From an uncultured Methanobrevibacter sp. (lineage in GTDB: Archaea > Methanobacteriota > Methanobacteria > Methanobacteriales > Methanobacteriaceae): a DNA stretch of 64,000 nucleotides. Under the pieces are notes generated by a model. It was not told the DNA's origin. It saw only the letters and a list, made by a program, of their open reading frames with translations, and ran no database searches. Shown one piece after another: positions 43,235 through 53,005 of this stretch. Made by a program: the position numbers and the translations under genes. Position 1 is the stretch's first letter. Each line of letters opens with the position of its first letter. The stretch lies in assembly GCA_900318035.1 (NCBI GenBank), contig ONJC01000019.1, forward strand, positions 1 to 64,000, given 5' to 3'.

Positions 43235-44713
43235 TTATTCATAAGCTTTATCCAATAATTCCAACAGGTGCATGCATTTTGTGTCTTCACAGCCTATTGA
43301 ATTCAGACCGTCCTGTATATTTAACTGACAGAACGGGCAGATTGTAATTACAGCATCGGCGCCGGTGTCTTTAATCATTTCTGCTTTTGATTGTGACAAT
43401 TCCATTGCAATTTCAGGTTTTCCGGATTTGATTCCTCCGCCTGCACCGCAGCATTGGCAAGGATACAGCATCTCTTTAAATTCGATGCCAGGTATCTTTT
43501 CGATTATGTCTCTTGGCGCATCCTTAATGCCCTGACCTCTGCCCAAATGGCATGGGTCATGGTATGTAACTGTCATGTCGACCTCTTTTAATTTGGTTTC
43601 ATCGAGTTTGTCAACTAAAAACTCGCTGATGTCCATTACATGCAGTTTTGAACCGAATTCCGGATGGTTGTTTTTCAATGTGGCTCCACAACCGGAACAG
43701 ATGGTAATAATTGTATCATAATCCTTGAAAACTTCCTTGTTCTTGTCGACAAGACCTTGAACGATATCTGTTTGTCCGGTTCTCAGAAGAGGAGAACCGC
43801 AGCATACCTGTCCTTCAGGAACATCAATGTCAATGCCGTTTTCCTTTAGAATCTTGACTAATTTATGGCCTATTTCAGGGAATTTGTAATCAACCATACA
43901 TCCTGTAAAGAAGGCAACTTTTGAACCTGTGTAATTTTCAGCCTCTTCAATGAATGTTGGCTTGTCGGTTTTAATGGACCTTCCATTTTCTAAAATATTC
44001 TCTTTAAATGCAACATGTTGAGGAAGGGGTCCTGAACCGTTTGCAACTGCAATGGCTCTCATCTTTTCAATTGCATCTCCGAACGTGTTGATGTTTTTAG
44101 GACAAACAGCCAAACATTTGCCGCAGCTGGTGCAGTTGTACAATCCTTCATCCAGTGCTTCCTTAAGTCTGTCAAAGTTATCTCTAGGGTCTGTTTCAAA
44201 TTTGCGCATGTATCTCATCAGATAAGGTCCGCCAAACTCTTCTGTTGCAATGTTTACGACAGGGCATGTTGACAGACAGGAATAGCATTCGATACAGCTT
44301 CTGACCTTTTTTGTGTCTCTGGTGTCGTCCTTGCTAATGCTTGTATCAAGCTCATCACATTTATGGTCACATTTGAGAGACAACTGCAGGTCCTTAACTT
44401 TGGATTCAATGCTTGATTTGTCAACAATTAAATCTTTAATGACTGGGAAATTAAGAGGTTCAATAATAGCTCCATCTTTAATCTCTTTCTGACATGCAAG
44501 AGCTCCATTTCCTTTAAATAAAATTCCGCATGATCCACATTGTCCTGCTCGACAGGAACTTCTGAAACTGATGTCTGCATCGTATTTTTCATTGATTGCC
44601 TGCAATGCATCAAGAACTTTCATATGAGGTGTTGGTTCTATTTCATAACACTCCAAATGTGGTTCTGTATCAGTTTCAGGGTTAAATCTTGAAACATATA
44701 CTTTAATCATCAT
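43235..44713 (-). CDS. tfrB: Thiol:fumarate reductase subunit B
   Basis: A 492-residue subunit of the CoM/CoB thiol:fumarate reductase, which reduces fumarate to succinate with coenzymes M and B as electron source; heterodisulfide CoM-S-S-CoB results. The N-terminal 2Fe-2S domain has C-R-A-G-Q-C-G-S-C. Two 4Fe-4S motifs follow (CIECYSCLSTCPVV and CTSCGKCLAVCPKN). The C-terminal part has two CCG domains (CCGSPLLRTG and CCGAGGG) homologous to HdrB. Length and domain order match TfrB of Methanobacteriales. The TfrA flavoprotein gene is not next to it. A GGAGGGG site precedes the ATG. Confidence 0.94.
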   Translation of the reverse strand: MMIKVYVSRFNPETDTEPHLECYEIEPTPHMKVLDALQAINEKYDADISFRSSCRAGQCGSCGILFKGNGALACQKEIKDGAIIEPLNFPVIKDLIVDKSSIESKVKDLQLSLKCDHKCDELDTSISKDDTRDTKKVRSCIECYSCLSTCPVVNIATEEFGGPYLMRYMRKFETDPRDNFDRLKEALDEGLYNCTSCGKCLAVCPKNINTFGDAIEKMRAIAVANGSGPLPQHVAFKENILENGRSIKTDKPTFIEEAENYTGSKVAFFTGCMVDYKFPEIGHKLVKILKENGIDIDVPEGQVCCGSPLLRTGQTDIVQGLVDKNKEVFKDYDTIITICSGCGATLKNNHPEFGSKLHVMDISEFLVDKLDETKLKEVDMTVTYHDPCHLGRGQGIKDAPRDIIEKIPGIEFKEMLYPCQCCGAGGGIKSGKPEIAMELSQSKAEMIKDTGADAVITICPFCQLNIQDGLNSIGCEDTKCMHLLELLDKAYE

Positions 44714-45108
44714 TCCCCTCCATAACTATTAAAAGCTTATAAAATATTATAATATAATATTTGTGTCTTAACAAATATATTATACTTACTATTATTATTG
44801 TGCTTTTAAGTTGAATGAAACAAAAGTTAAAAAGCAAAAGAATCATTCAATCATATATTGAAATGATCTTGAATTGAGTATTATTGTGATTTTGGATTTT
44901 CAGAGAAAAATAGTTTTGTTGAAAATAAAAAAAGGGCAGTAAATGCTTAAGCATTTACTTTTGAACTTTTTTGGTTTTTTAGCAATGAAACATGCTGAAA
45001 GTATATTTCATAGCTTTTGCACAGTGAACAGTATCAGATTAGAAACTCCAAATCCGTTAATTGTCCCCTATTTTTTTAAAATAATAACTAGAAGTTAATA
45101 ATTAACTT
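44714..45108. other. Region between tfrB and the YhgE/Pip gene
   Basis: 395 bases with two strong palindromes facing the minus-strand YhgE/Pip gene (listed as terminators) and AT-rich sequence upstream of tfrB that should hold its promoter. Between the palindromes (about 44960-45087) is a stretch without an open frame of useful length. I see no gene. Confidence 0.5.
44921..44959 (-). terminator. Palindromic terminator with T-tract
   Basis: A perfect 22-bp palindrome (arms AGTAAATGCTT and AAGCATTTACT, 44938-44959) is followed on the minus strand by GCCCTTTTTTTATTTT. It lies 150 bases past the YhgE/Pip stop and could be a second terminator of that transcript, or end a short untranslated RNA. 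Confidence 0.6.
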
Positions 45109-45112
45109 CTAG
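45080..45112 (-). terminator. Terminator overlapping the YhgE/Pip stop
   Basis: Twelve-base perfect arms (CTAGAAGTTAAT and ATTAACTTCTAG, 45088-45112) flank a single base, starting within the stop codon of the YhgE/Pip gene. On the minus strand the sequence continues TTATTATTTTAAAAAAA. It works best as a cruciform or RNA hairpin with a looped-out centre. Confidence 0.65.
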
Positions 45113-46947
45113 AATAATCCGCTGTCTTTTAATTTTTCTTCAAAGTATTTGGATGATTTATCTGCTTTTTCTTTAATAGCAACTGAAACAATCACGGTTA
45201 CAAGTCCTATTGCTAATAGCGTAATCAATGGCGGCCAGTAATTTGACCAGACAACACTAAGCTGGGCTTCCCGCATTAATTTAATAGCATAAGTCATTGG
45301 GAAATAATAGTATAGTCCTTTGAATGAAGAATGCATAATTTCGATTGGATAAATCCCTCCTGTTGTGGATATTTGAAGTACTAAAAGAAGCACAGCAATT
45401 CCTTTTCCAACGGTTCCAACTGCCGATATTACAGAATATACAAAAATCATAAACACTGCCGATACCAGCATCGCTGAAAATATGAACAGAGGATAATTGT
45501 CAATCTGCACTCCTAAAAAATGCGCTCCGATTATAGTTACACAGGCTTGCAGTATACTCAATGCCACATATAATAAAAGCTTACCTGCATACATTTCAAA
45601 TGCGGAATATTTTGTTCCGGCACTGGATTTAGGTTCTATCATTACACAGGTAATTAAAGCACCGACCCACATTGACAATACTATATAAAATGGAGACACA
45701 TTAGACCCATAGTCCTTAACTGGAAATACTTCATTTCTATCTAATTTAATTGGTGAATAGAAGTAATCTCCGAGAAGAGTTTCGTTAATGCCTGTAATTG
45801 CTGAAAGCTGATTTGCAGTTGCTCCAAGAGACCCTGCAGCAGTAAATAATGCTTGCGCTGCTGAGTTTCCAAGTAATTGCGCACCGGCTGCAAGACTCAA
45901 TGACCCTTCGGCTAATTGAACTGAACCGTCTGCTAGCTGACTTGCTCCTCCGGCAACGTCACTTGACCCTTTAGCTAATTCAACTGAACCTCCAGCCAAA
46001 TCACTTGCTCCCTGAGCAACTTGACTTGACCCTTCTGCTACCTTTCCACTGCCTTTTGCAAGTTCAGAACTACTTTCCACATACTGTTTAACTGGTCCGT
46101 CTGGAATTAAGGATGGATCCACTGCAGAATCCAGCTCTTCGGAACCCTGTTGAACCTGGCTTGCACCCTGTTGAACGTCACTCGAACCCTGTTGAACTTG
46201 GCTTGCTCCCTGTTCGACCGCACTGGAAGCCTGCTGAACCTGACTGGCACCATCTTTCACTTGGCTGGCACCACCTTGAACCTGGCCGACACCTGATGCC
46301 ACTTCACCGGCACCTGCAGAAACCTGTGCGGCACCTGCCTGAAGCTGGCCTCCTCCGCTGGCTAACTGACTGGCACCTGCTGCAAGACCTGCCTGCAATT
46401 CACCAAGTTTTCCATATGCAGCAAGGTTAATGATTTGAATAATTTTTGCATTAAGTGTTGTATAAACAGTATTTGCACCATTATCAGTTAATTTGGTAGC
46501 TACCGGATTTGACTTTACATTTACAATATATTCTAACTTTGCCTGTTTAGGGTTGTCTGTCGTGATTGAAAGAACATTTTCCGATAGGTTTTTCGGTATT
46601 ATTATACCTGCATAATACTTTCCGGTATTGACTCCGTCCCGTAGTTCGTCCTCTGTGACAAATGTCCAGTTAAATTTATCGTTTTTCTTTAAATCTTTAA
46701 CAAGTTCATTTCCAACATTAAGATTTTGCCCATTATATGATGAACCATTATCCAGATTGGCAATTGCAAAGTCCACGTTTCCCGTGTTTCCATATGGATC
46801 CCAACATGCCTCAATATTTATAAGAGCATAAAGGGAAGGGAGGATAATTATTGCAATTAACACAACGGTTACAATTGGATTTGAAAATGCTGATTTAAAA
46901 TCGTTTCTAGCTATCTCAGCAATTTTTCTAAAATCTTTTCTACCCAT
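45109..46947 (-). CDS. YhgE/Pip-type membrane protein
   Basis: A 612-residue protein of the YhgE/Pip class. One membrane helix near the N-terminus (about 23-44) and the outer domain NDKFNWTFVTEDELRDGVNTGKYYAGIIIPKNLSENVLSI are typical. A long Ser/Gln/Gly-rich part (about 195-345) consists of seven-residue units of the type G-A-S-Q-V-Q-Q and later G-S-x-x-x-A-x, likely a long helical stalk. Five or six membrane helices follow (about 410-600, the ABC-2-like part). Related proteins serve as phage receptor in Lactococcus or secretion components. Its function here is unknown; it sits alone and ends in a strong terminator. Confidence 0.85.
   Translation of the reverse strand: MGRKDFRKIAEIARNDFKSAFSNPIVTVVLIAIIILPSLYALINIEACWDPYGNTGNVDFAIANLDNGSSYNGQNLNVGNELVKDLKKNDKFNWTFVTEDELRDGVNTGKYYAGIIIPKNLSENVLSITTDNPKQAKLEYIVNVKSNPVATKLTDNGANTVYTTLNAKIIQIINLAAYGKLGELQAGLAAGASQLASGGGQLQAGAAQVSAGAGEVASGVGQVQGGASQVKDGASQVQQASSAVEQGASQVQQGSSDVQQGASQVQQGSEELDSAVDPSLIPDGPVKQYVESSSELAKGSGKVAEGSSQVAQGASDLAGGSVELAKGSSDVAGGASQLADGSVQLAEGSLSLAAGAQLLGNSAAQALFTAAGSLGATANQLSAITGINETLLGDYFYSPIKLDRNEVFPVKDYGSNVSPFYIVLSMWVGALITCVMIEPKSSAGTKYSAFEMYAGKLLLYVALSILQACVTIIGAHFLGVQIDNYPLFIFSAMLVSAVFMIFVYSVISAVGTVGKGIAVLLLVLQISTTGGIYPIEIMHSSFKGLYYYFPMTYAIKLMREAQLSVVWSNYWPPLITLLAIGLVTVIVSVAIKEKADKSSKYFEEKLKDSGLF
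46085..46390 (-). repeat. In-gene 21-bp repeats encoding heptads
   Basis: A run of 21-bp units encodes 7-residue repeats (G-x-S-Q-V-Q-Q and related) in the YhgE/Pip protein. Several units are almost identical at DNA level (CCTGTTGAAC recurring on the plus strand). Such runs can gain or lose units by slippage without changing the reading frame. Confidence 0.65.
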
Positions 46948-47357
46948 AGTTTCACTTTAATTTTTAATTTCGAAATTTAAAAGAAAGTATCCAAAGTACA
47001 TTATATTATGAATAACTATTTATTATTCTACATTGAAACTTTTTTTTACATTAAATTATTACATTCTTAATTTTTGTAAAAAATTTTATATAATGGTTTC
47101 TGTAATTCATATAAAATTTTTGATAAAATTCAAAATAATGTTTTATTTATGTCACATGTTCTTAAATATTATGATATTATATAATAATGATAAGTATGTC
47201 CTGTTATTATTTCAAGATTTTTGGAAAACTTGTGGATATAAATAAAGTTATGCGGATTTTTCATAATCCTTTATGCATTTTTCATTTTTTAACATATTAT
47301 TTATAGTTGGAAGTATTATATATTATATGTATAAATGATTTATTTGAGGAAAATATA
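46948..47357. other. Divergent intergenic region before iorA
   Basis: 410 very AT-rich bases between the divergent YhgE/Pip and iorA genes. A short open frame at 47033-47245 has no plausible ribosome-binding site and is probably chance. TATA-like sequence occurs near 47320-47335 (TATATTATATG), close to iorA. I see no RNA gene. Confidence 0.5.
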
Positions 47358-49250
47358 ATGAATTTAAAAGAATTAGTCACAGGGGTTGCCGGTGACAAAC
47401 AATTTTTACTGGGTAATGAAGCTGCTGTAAGAGGAGTTATAGAAGCGGGAGTTTCCATTGCCGCAACATATCCTGGAACCCCTTCATCAGAAATTGGAAA
47501 TGTATTATCCGTATTGGCAAAAGATGCCAATATTTATTTTGAATTTTCAACCAATGAAAAAGTAGCGATGGAGGTTGCAGCAACTGCGGCTGCATCAGGC
47601 CTCAGGTCATTTACTTTCATGAAACATGTCGGTATGAATGTGGCGGCAGATTCGTTCATGACAACCGCATATTCCGGCGTTAATGGCGGAATGGTTATTC
47701 TATCTGCTGATGATCCGTCATTGTTCTCTTCTCAAAATGAGCAGGACACTCGTAATTATGCCAGAATATCAAATGTTCCTGTTTTGGAGCCATCAAACTG
47801 TCAAGAAGTAAAAGATATGGTCAAATATGCATTTGATTTATCCGAGCAATTCAATTTGCCGGTCATTGTAAGGACAACCACCCGTGTATCTCATATGAGG
47901 GGTGTCGTTGAATTTGGTGATGTCAATGATAACTCATCAAACAATGAAAACCACTGGAAGAGAGGTCACTTTAAAAAAGACCCTTCAAAATATGTTCCAG
48001 TTCCTGCATTTGCCGGTGAAATGCATGTGAGATTATGGGATAAAATCCACAAAATGGAAGAGTTAACCAACAAAAGCGAATACAATGCCGAAATTGACTT
48101 CACTGATGAGAAGAAATACGGTCTGATTGCTTCAAGCAGCGCATATAACTACGCTCATGACGTTGTTAAATTCAATGATTTGGACATTAACATTTTAAAA
48201 TTAGGATTTTCATATCCGTTCCCTCAGGATAAGGTAGCGGAATTCTTAAAAGATTTGGATGAAGTATTCATCGTTGAAGAAGTCGACCCGATTATCGAAA
48301 GGGATACTTTAGCCGTTATAGGCGCTAAAAATCTGAATGTAACTGTTCACGGTAAACTGGATGGAACATTCCCTCTTTACCATGAATTCAATTCAGATGT
48401 GGTTGGTGAAGGTTTGAATAATGTCTTAAACTTCAGTGAAGATGAAACCATGAAATTTTCATCCAGTCTCGAACAGCTAAAAGAGGATATTCCGTCAAGG
48501 GCGCCTGTATTGTGTGCAGGATGTCCTCACAGAGCAATGTATTATGGAATCAACAAGGCAATCGAAGAACTGGGCTTGAAAACTTCAGATGTAATATTCG
48601 CATCAGATATCGGATGTTACACATTGGGTATCAATCCTCCTTACAACTGTGCGGATTACCTTCTGTCAATGGGTTCAAGCGTAGGTGACGGATGCGGATT
48701 TTCAGTTTCAACTGACCAGAAAGTAGCAAGCTTCATTGGAGATTCTACATTTTTCCACAGCGGTATTTCACCATTGATAAATGCTGTTCACAATAAGCAT
48801 AACTTTGTATTGACTGTATTGGACAATAGGATTACTGCAATGACTGGAGGTCAGCCAAACCCAGGTATTCCAATCGACGGAATGGGTGATGAAGCGCCTG
48901 AAGTGTCAATTCGTAAAGTGGCTGCAGCATGCGGATGTGATTATGTACGTGTCATAAATCCTTTCAACTTGGAACAGGTTGTAAAAACCTATGTTGAAGC
49001 TTTCCAGAGAGATGATACTGCAGTAATAGTTTCAAAAGCTCCTTGTACATTAATTAAAGGTTTAACCAAAAAACCACCGGTCAATTTTGTTGAAGGAAAT
49101 TGTAACAACTGTGATAAATGTGTAAGTGAATTGGCTTGTCCGGCCATTTCAAAAATTGGTGGAAAAATTACTATTGATAAAGCACAATGTGATGGATGCA
49201 ATGTATGTATACAGGTTTGTAAATACGGTGCTTTAGAGGCAGGTAGGTGA
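47358..49250 (+). CDS. iorA: Indolepyruvate ferredoxin oxidoreductase alpha subunit
   Basis: A 630-residue thiamine-diphosphate enzyme subunit. It oxidises aryl pyruvates (indole-, phenyl-, hydroxyphenylpyruvate) with ferredoxin and coenzyme A to aryl-acetyl-CoA; in methanogens it can run in reverse to make aromatic amino acids from aryl acids. The pyrimidine-binding half opens FLLGNEAAVRGVIEAGVSIAATYPGTPSSEIG. The TPP-binding region is around GDGCGFSVSTDQKVASFIGDSTFFHSG. Two 4Fe-4S motifs end it (CNNCDKCVSELACP and CDGCNVCIQVCKYGA). Start is ATG 47358 with GAGG upstream; a longer frame begins 17 codons earlier without a site. iorB follows 4 bases later. Confidence 0.95.
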   Translation: MNLKELVTGVAGDKQFLLGNEAAVRGVIEAGVSIAATYPGTPSSEIGNVLSVLAKDANIYFEFSTNEKVAMEVAATAAASGLRSFTFMKHVGMNVAADSFMTTAYSGVNGGMVILSADDPSLFSSQNEQDTRNYARISNVPVLEPSNCQEVKDMVKYAFDLSEQFNLPVIVRTTTRVSHMRGVVEFGDVNDNSSNNENHWKRGHFKKDPSKYVPVPAFAGEMHVRLWDKIHKMEELTNKSEYNAEIDFTDEKKYGLIASSSAYNYAHDVVKFNDLDINILKLGFSYPFPQDKVAEFLKDLDEVFIVEEVDPIIERDTLAVIGAKNLNVTVHGKLDGTFPLYHEFNSDVVGEGLNNVLNFSEDETMKFSSSLEQLKEDIPSRAPVLCAGCPHRAMYYGINKAIEELGLKTSDVIFASDIGCYTLGINPPYNCADYLLSMGSSVGDGCGFSVSTDQKVASFIGDSTFFHSGISPLINAVHNKHNFVLTVLDNRITAMTGGQPNPGIPIDGMGDEAPEVSIRKVAAACGCDYVRVINPFNLEQVVKTYVEAFQRDDTAVIVSKAPCTLIKGLTKKPPVNFVEGNCNNCDKCVSELACPAISKIGGKITIDKAQCDGCNVCIQVCKYGALEAGR

Positions 49251-49254
49251 GAAA

Positions 49255-49839
49255 ATGGATAATCATTATAGTATTTATATTTGTGGTGTAGGAGGTCAGG
49301 GAATCATCAAAACCTCCACTATCATAGGCGAAGCTGCAATGAATCAGGGATTGGATGTTGTGATGAGTGAAATTCACGGCATGTCTCAGAGAGGGGGATC
49401 AGTATCAACCGAACTCAAAATAGGAGGATTCAATTCTTCAATTATTCCGAATAGGGGTGCAGACATGTTGCTTGCATTCGAACCTATAGAAACAATAAGG
49501 GGTCTTGATAAGGTAAATGCTGAAACCAAAATAGTTTACAATACTCATCCGATTATTCCGTCTTCAACAGACAAGCCTTATCCCAGTGTTGATGGCATAA
49601 CAAGAATATTGAAAGAAAACTTTAAATATGTTCTTCCAATAAACGGCACTGAATTGGCTATCGAAGCTGGAAGTGTTTTAGCTTTGAATATGGTTCTTTT
49701 AGGTGCAGTGACTGCGGACGATAATTTCCCATTATCCAAAGAATCAGTAATTGACGCCATGAAAAATAATTTGAAACCTAAATTCCATGAAATGAATTTA
49801 AAGGCTATTGAAAGTGGTTATAATTCAATCAAAGGTTAA
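49255..49839 (+). CDS. iorB: Indolepyruvate ferredoxin oxidoreductase beta subunit
   Basis: A 194-residue beta subunit, the gamma-domain partner of IorA. It opens IYICGVGGQGIIKTSTIIGEAAMNQGLDVVMSEIHGMSQRGG, characteristic of the POR/IOR gamma family. Both subunits are needed for activity. A GGTGAG site precedes its ATG and it lies 4 bases after iorA, so they are one operon. Downstream is a short conserved protein and then, on the other strand, PaaK, all consistent with aryl-acid metabolism. Confidence 0.94.
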   Translation: MDNHYSIYICGVGGQGIIKTSTIIGEAAMNQGLDVVMSEIHGMSQRGGSVSTELKIGGFNSSIIPNRGADMLLAFEPIETIRGLDKVNAETKIVYNTHPIIPSSTDKPYPSVDGITRILKENFKYVLPINGTELAIEAGSVLALNMVLLGAVTADDNFPLSKESVIDAMKNNLKPKFHEMNLKAIESGYNSIKG

Positions 49840-49893
49840 ATTTTAAATAGTATTTTTAATATATTTTTAATTAGATAAAAGAGTTGTGGTATT

Positions 49894-50172
49894 ATGGCTT
49901 ACAAAATTGACAATGCAATTGTGAAAAAAGATATGGCAGGTAATTTAACATTAATTGATCCGGAAAATGTATTTGAAAATGAAGATGCATTCATAGCTGT
50001 TAAAAGTGATGATTTAATCACTATTCAACTTTTAATCAATAGTATTATGCAAAACGATTTTAAAAGTTGGAGAGAATTGGGAGTAATTCCAGAAACAGAA
50101 CCACTTAAAAGTCTTTTTGTACGTTTAGGTTATTCAAAAGAAGATATAGCCAATTTATTAAAGGATTTATAG
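49894..50172 (+). CDS. Small conserved protein, unknown
   Basis: A 92-residue protein behind a GTGGTATT-like upstream sequence. It opens MAYKIDNAIVKKDMAGNLTLIDPENVF, then an extended middle, and ends SLFVRLGYSKEDIANLLKDL. It has no membrane helix or motif that I recognise. The gap to iorB is 54 bases, so it could be the third gene of the ior operon or have its own promoter. The predicted composition (acidic and helical) would suit a small globular or binding protein. Function unknown. Confidence 0.6.
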   Translation: MAYKIDNAIVKKDMAGNLTLIDPENVFENEDAFIAVKSDDLITIQLLINSIMQNDFKSWRELGVIPETEPLKSLFVRLGYSKEDIANLLKDL

Positions 50173-50239
50173 CTATTTCCTTTACTCTTTTTTTATATTT
50201 TTTTTAAAAAATAAGTTGTAGAAAAGATGTTAATCTTTC

Positions 50240-50671
50240 CTATAAATCTTTAATGTCGTTTTCATCCAGTATTTTAACATTACTGTCTTTTAAAGCTTCA
50301 ATGGCTTTTTCCATGTTTTCCAGTCTCATTACCACAATAGCTTCATCAGTCTTGCTGCTTACAAATGCATAAAGGTATTCCAAATTAATGCCTTTTTCAT
50401 CGAATACTGCTAAAGTGGAGTTCAATCCGTTAGGTTCATCAGGAACGGCCAGGATGATAACTTCGTTTTCTTTTACAATAAAGCCGTCTTTTTCAAGTGC
50501 TTCTATTGCTTTTTCGTTATCTGAAACAATTAATCTTAAAATTCCGTATTTTGTTGTGTCTGCTATTGAAAGTGCACGGATGTTAATGTTTGATTTGCCC
50601 AATGTGTCAATAGCTTTTTTTATTCTTCCTTCTTTGTTTTCCACGAAAATTGATATTTGTTTTACTGCCAT
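50240..50671 (-). CDS. ACT domain protein
   Basis: A 143-residue protein made of two ACT repeats: KQISIFVENKEGRIKKAIDTLGKSNINIRAL and IILAVPDEPNGLNSTLAVFDEKGINLEYLYAF. ACT domains bind amino acids and control enzymes. It lies just downstream of paaK (the paaK stop overlaps its ribosome-binding site AGGTGAT), so they are one operon. A regulator or partner of the aryl-acid pathway, probably sensing an aromatic amino acid, is the likely role. Start ATG 50671 was chosen because of the site; GTG at 50680 would extend the frame by three codons. Confidence 0.88.
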   Translation of the reverse strand: MAVKQISIFVENKEGRIKKAIDTLGKSNINIRALSIADTTKYGILRLIVSDNEKAIEALEKDGFIVKENEVIILAVPDEPNGLNSTLAVFDEKGINLEYLYAFVSSKTDEAIVVMRLENMEKAIEALKDSNVKILDENDIKDL

Positions 50672-50680
50672 ATTAATCAC

Positions 50681-51982
50681 CTAGTCAAAATTCCTCTCAT
50701 CAATTACACGAACTGCTTTACCTTCACTTCTTGGAAGTGTTTCAGGTTCACAGATGGTTACATCCACTCTGAGGCCGGTTTCGGATCTGATGGATGCCTG
50801 AATTTGTTTTTCCACTTTTTCCATTTCTTTCATTTCATCAAAGAATAGCTCTTTGGATGCTTCCACTTTAACTTCAACTTCATCTAAGATATCAGGCCTT
50901 GTAACATGAATCATGTAGTTAGGGCTGATTCCTTTGATTTTAAGCAATGCCTTTTCAATTTGTGATGGGAATACCATAACACCTTTAATTTTTAGCATGT
51001 CGTCACTTCTACCAGTGATTCTTGTCATTCTTACGGTTGTTCTTCCGCATTCACATTTTTCAGCTATAAGTGAAGTCAAATCTTTTGTTCTAAATCTTAA
51101 AATAGGCATTCCTGTTTTTGTAAGGGAGGTCAGTACCAGTTCACCCTTTTCCCCATAGTCCAGAGTTTCACCGGTTTCGGGATTGATCAGTTCAGGATAG
51201 AATTGGTCATCCTGAATGTGCATTCCGTTTTGGAATTCGCATTCCTGTGCAACACCTGGTCCCATAACCTCTGTCAATCCATAAATGTTAAATGTCTTGA
51301 TTCCTAGTGATGATTCAATTCTTTTTCTCATCTCATCGGTCCACATTTCAGCTCCGTGAATTCCAGCTTTGAGATTTATGTCTTCAAGGGAAATTCCTGC
51401 CTTTTCTCTTGATTCACCAAGATACATTGCATAGGAAGGAGTACATGTTAGGATGTCACTTTGAAAATCAACCATGGTGTCAAGTTGTCTTTGGGTATTT
51501 CCTGCTGAGATTGGAATTGTAATTGCTCCCATTTTATTTCCGCCGTGGTGAATACCGAATCCACCGGTGAATAATCCGTATCCGTATGCATTTTGGATGA
51601 TGTATTCTTTTTCAGCACCTGCCATTTTAAGACCACGTGCAATGCATTCTCCCCAAATGTCCAAATCATTCTGGGTATATGCAGTAACGGTTGGTTTTCC
51701 GGTAGTTCCTGAAGATGCGTGTACTTCCACAATTTCTTCACGGGGAACCGCAAGTAATCCTAACGGATAGGCTTCCCTTAAATCACTTTTGGTGGTAAAT
51801 GGGATTTTTTCAATGTCTTTCAATGTTTTGATGTCTTCTGGTTTCAAACCAATTTCATCGAATCTCTTTTTATAAAACTCAACATTTTCATATGCGAGCT
51901 TTACAGTTTTCTGCAGTCTTTCAAGTTGTATTTTTTCTTTTTCTTCTTTTTCCATACATTCAGCTTTTTCATTCCAAAACAT
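50681..51982 (-). CDS. paaK: Phenylacetate-CoA ligase
   Basis: A 433-residue acyl-adenylating enzyme that activates phenylacetate or other aryl acids to CoA thioesters with ATP. The AMP-binding loop is [14 protein letters not shown]. The [13 protein letters not shown] motif and the C-terminal [18 protein letters not shown] hinge follow. The length is normal for PaaK. In methanogens it feeds IorAB, whose genes lie next door on the opposite strand, so exogenous aryl acids can be turned into aromatic amino acids. It is the first gene of an operon with the ACT protein. Confidence 0.94.
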   Translation of the reverse strand: MFWNEKAECMEKEEKEKIQLERLQKTVKLAYENVEFYKKRFDEIGLKPEDIKTLKDIEKIPFTTKSDLREAYPLGLLAVPREEIVEVHASSGTTGKPTVTAYTQNDLDIWGECIARGLKMAGAEKEYIIQNAYGYGLFTGGFGIHHGGNKMGAITIPISAGNTQRQLDTMVDFQSDILTCTPSYAMYLGESREKAGISLEDINLKAGIHGAEMWTDEMRKRIESSLGIKTFNIYGLTEVMGPGVAQECEFQNGMHIQDDQFYPELINPETGETLDYGEKGELVLTSLTKTGMPILRFRTKDLTSLIAEKCECGRTTVRMTRITGRSDDMLKIKGVMVFPSQIEKALLKIKGISPNYMIHVTRPDILDEVEVKVEASKELFFDEMKEMEKVEKQIQASIRSETGLRVDVTICEPETLPRSEGKAVRVIDERNFD

Positions 51983-52210
51983 GATATCCCTATTTTAAAA
52001 TTTTATGTTAATATCTTTAATTATAGTGTTTCATCAATATAAAACTTTGTTGTACTGTTTAATTTTTCTCTTTTATTTTTGTTTCATTGTCATATCTTCA
52101 AGTAAATATTGTTATTTGCTTGTATTTTTACAAATTAACATCAATATTTACTTTATTTTTTCAATAAACTATTTATAACTCTTTAATTATAGTTTTAGTT
52201 AGTGATAATC

Positions 52211-53005
52211 ATGAATTCTAAAATCAAAAAAGGTAGAGTAAAGTTCAATGATGAAAATTATGAAGAGGCTTTAAAATATTTTAATGAAGTGTCTGAAGAC
52301 GATGAGGACTACATGTATGTTCTGATTTTTAAGATTACCTGTCTGATGGAACTTGAAAGATATGACAAGGCATTATTTTTGATTGAATCATTGCTGAGAG
52401 AAGATCCCGAAGATGAATTGTTGCTTTATGAAAAAATAAGGTGTCATATTGCATTGAATGAAAAGGATGAAGCTTTTGCAGCTCTTAAAATATTTGAAAA
52501 TGTCATATCTGGTGATGATAAGAGGATGCTTCTTTGTGTGTCCAAATTTTATAGGCTTTTGGGCGATTATGACAATTCCCTAAAGTTTTGTTGTGATGCT
52601 TTAAAAATAGACGGGGATTTTGAGGAAGCGGTACGTGAAAAATCACTGATAGGCATTGCATTGAATGATTATGAGATGATTAACTCATGTGCAGACAGGC
52701 TCTGTGAAATTATCTCCAATCGTGGAATGGGCATGGCTTTCGTATTTCTTCTCAAACTCTATGTCTCCAGATTTGATGACTGTCTTTTAATCATTGATTA
52801 TATGGGGGATGAGTTTAATGATGATACTCTTGAAAGGTTCAAGTCAATTGTCTTTAAGGAGCTGTGCGAAACATTGGACGTCAATCTTCATGTGGTTGGC
52901 GAGGCGGAAATATCGGTTGACGAAGCCATTAGGCTGCTGATGGATTACGATGAAACTGGTGTCGATAGCGGAAGAATAAATGGTGTTGCCTTCAAAATAA
53001 TGTAA
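52211..53005 (+). CDS. TPR-repeat protein
   Basis: A 264-residue protein built of tetratricopeptide-type helix pairs, e.g. KGRVKFNDENYEEALKYFNEV (residues 7-27), LERYDKALFLIESLLREDP and LGDYDNSLKFCCDALKIDGDFEEAV. The later part is less regular. Methanobacteria often have several such free-standing TPR proteins used as adaptors. ATG 52211 lies behind AGTGAT and is preferred over the GTG at 52202. The gene ends 107 bases before the symporter, in front of a set of TGTACA repeats. No partner can be assigned. Confidence 0.75.
   Translation: MNSKIKKGRVKFNDENYEEALKYFNEVSEDDEDYMYVLIFKITCLMELERYDKALFLIESLLREDPEDELLLYEKIRCHIALNEKDEAFAALKIFENVISGDDKRMLLCVSKFYRLLGDYDNSLKFCCDALKIDGDFEEAVREKSLIGIALNDYEMINSCADRLCEIISNRGMGMAFVFLLKLYVSRFDDCLLIIDYMGDEFNDDTLERFKSIVFKELCETLDVNLHVVGEAEISVDEAIRLLMDYDETGVDSGRINGVAFKIM

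Noticed and set aside
44960-45087. Transposase remnant between tfrB and the YhgE/Pip gene
   Set aside because: No transposase motif, inverted terminal repeats or target duplication could be seen, only two palindromes that act better as terminators.
47033-47245. 72-codon open frame upstream of iorA
   Set aside because: Very AT-rich, no ribosome-binding site, composition of chance translation (many Phe, Ile, Lys, Tyr).
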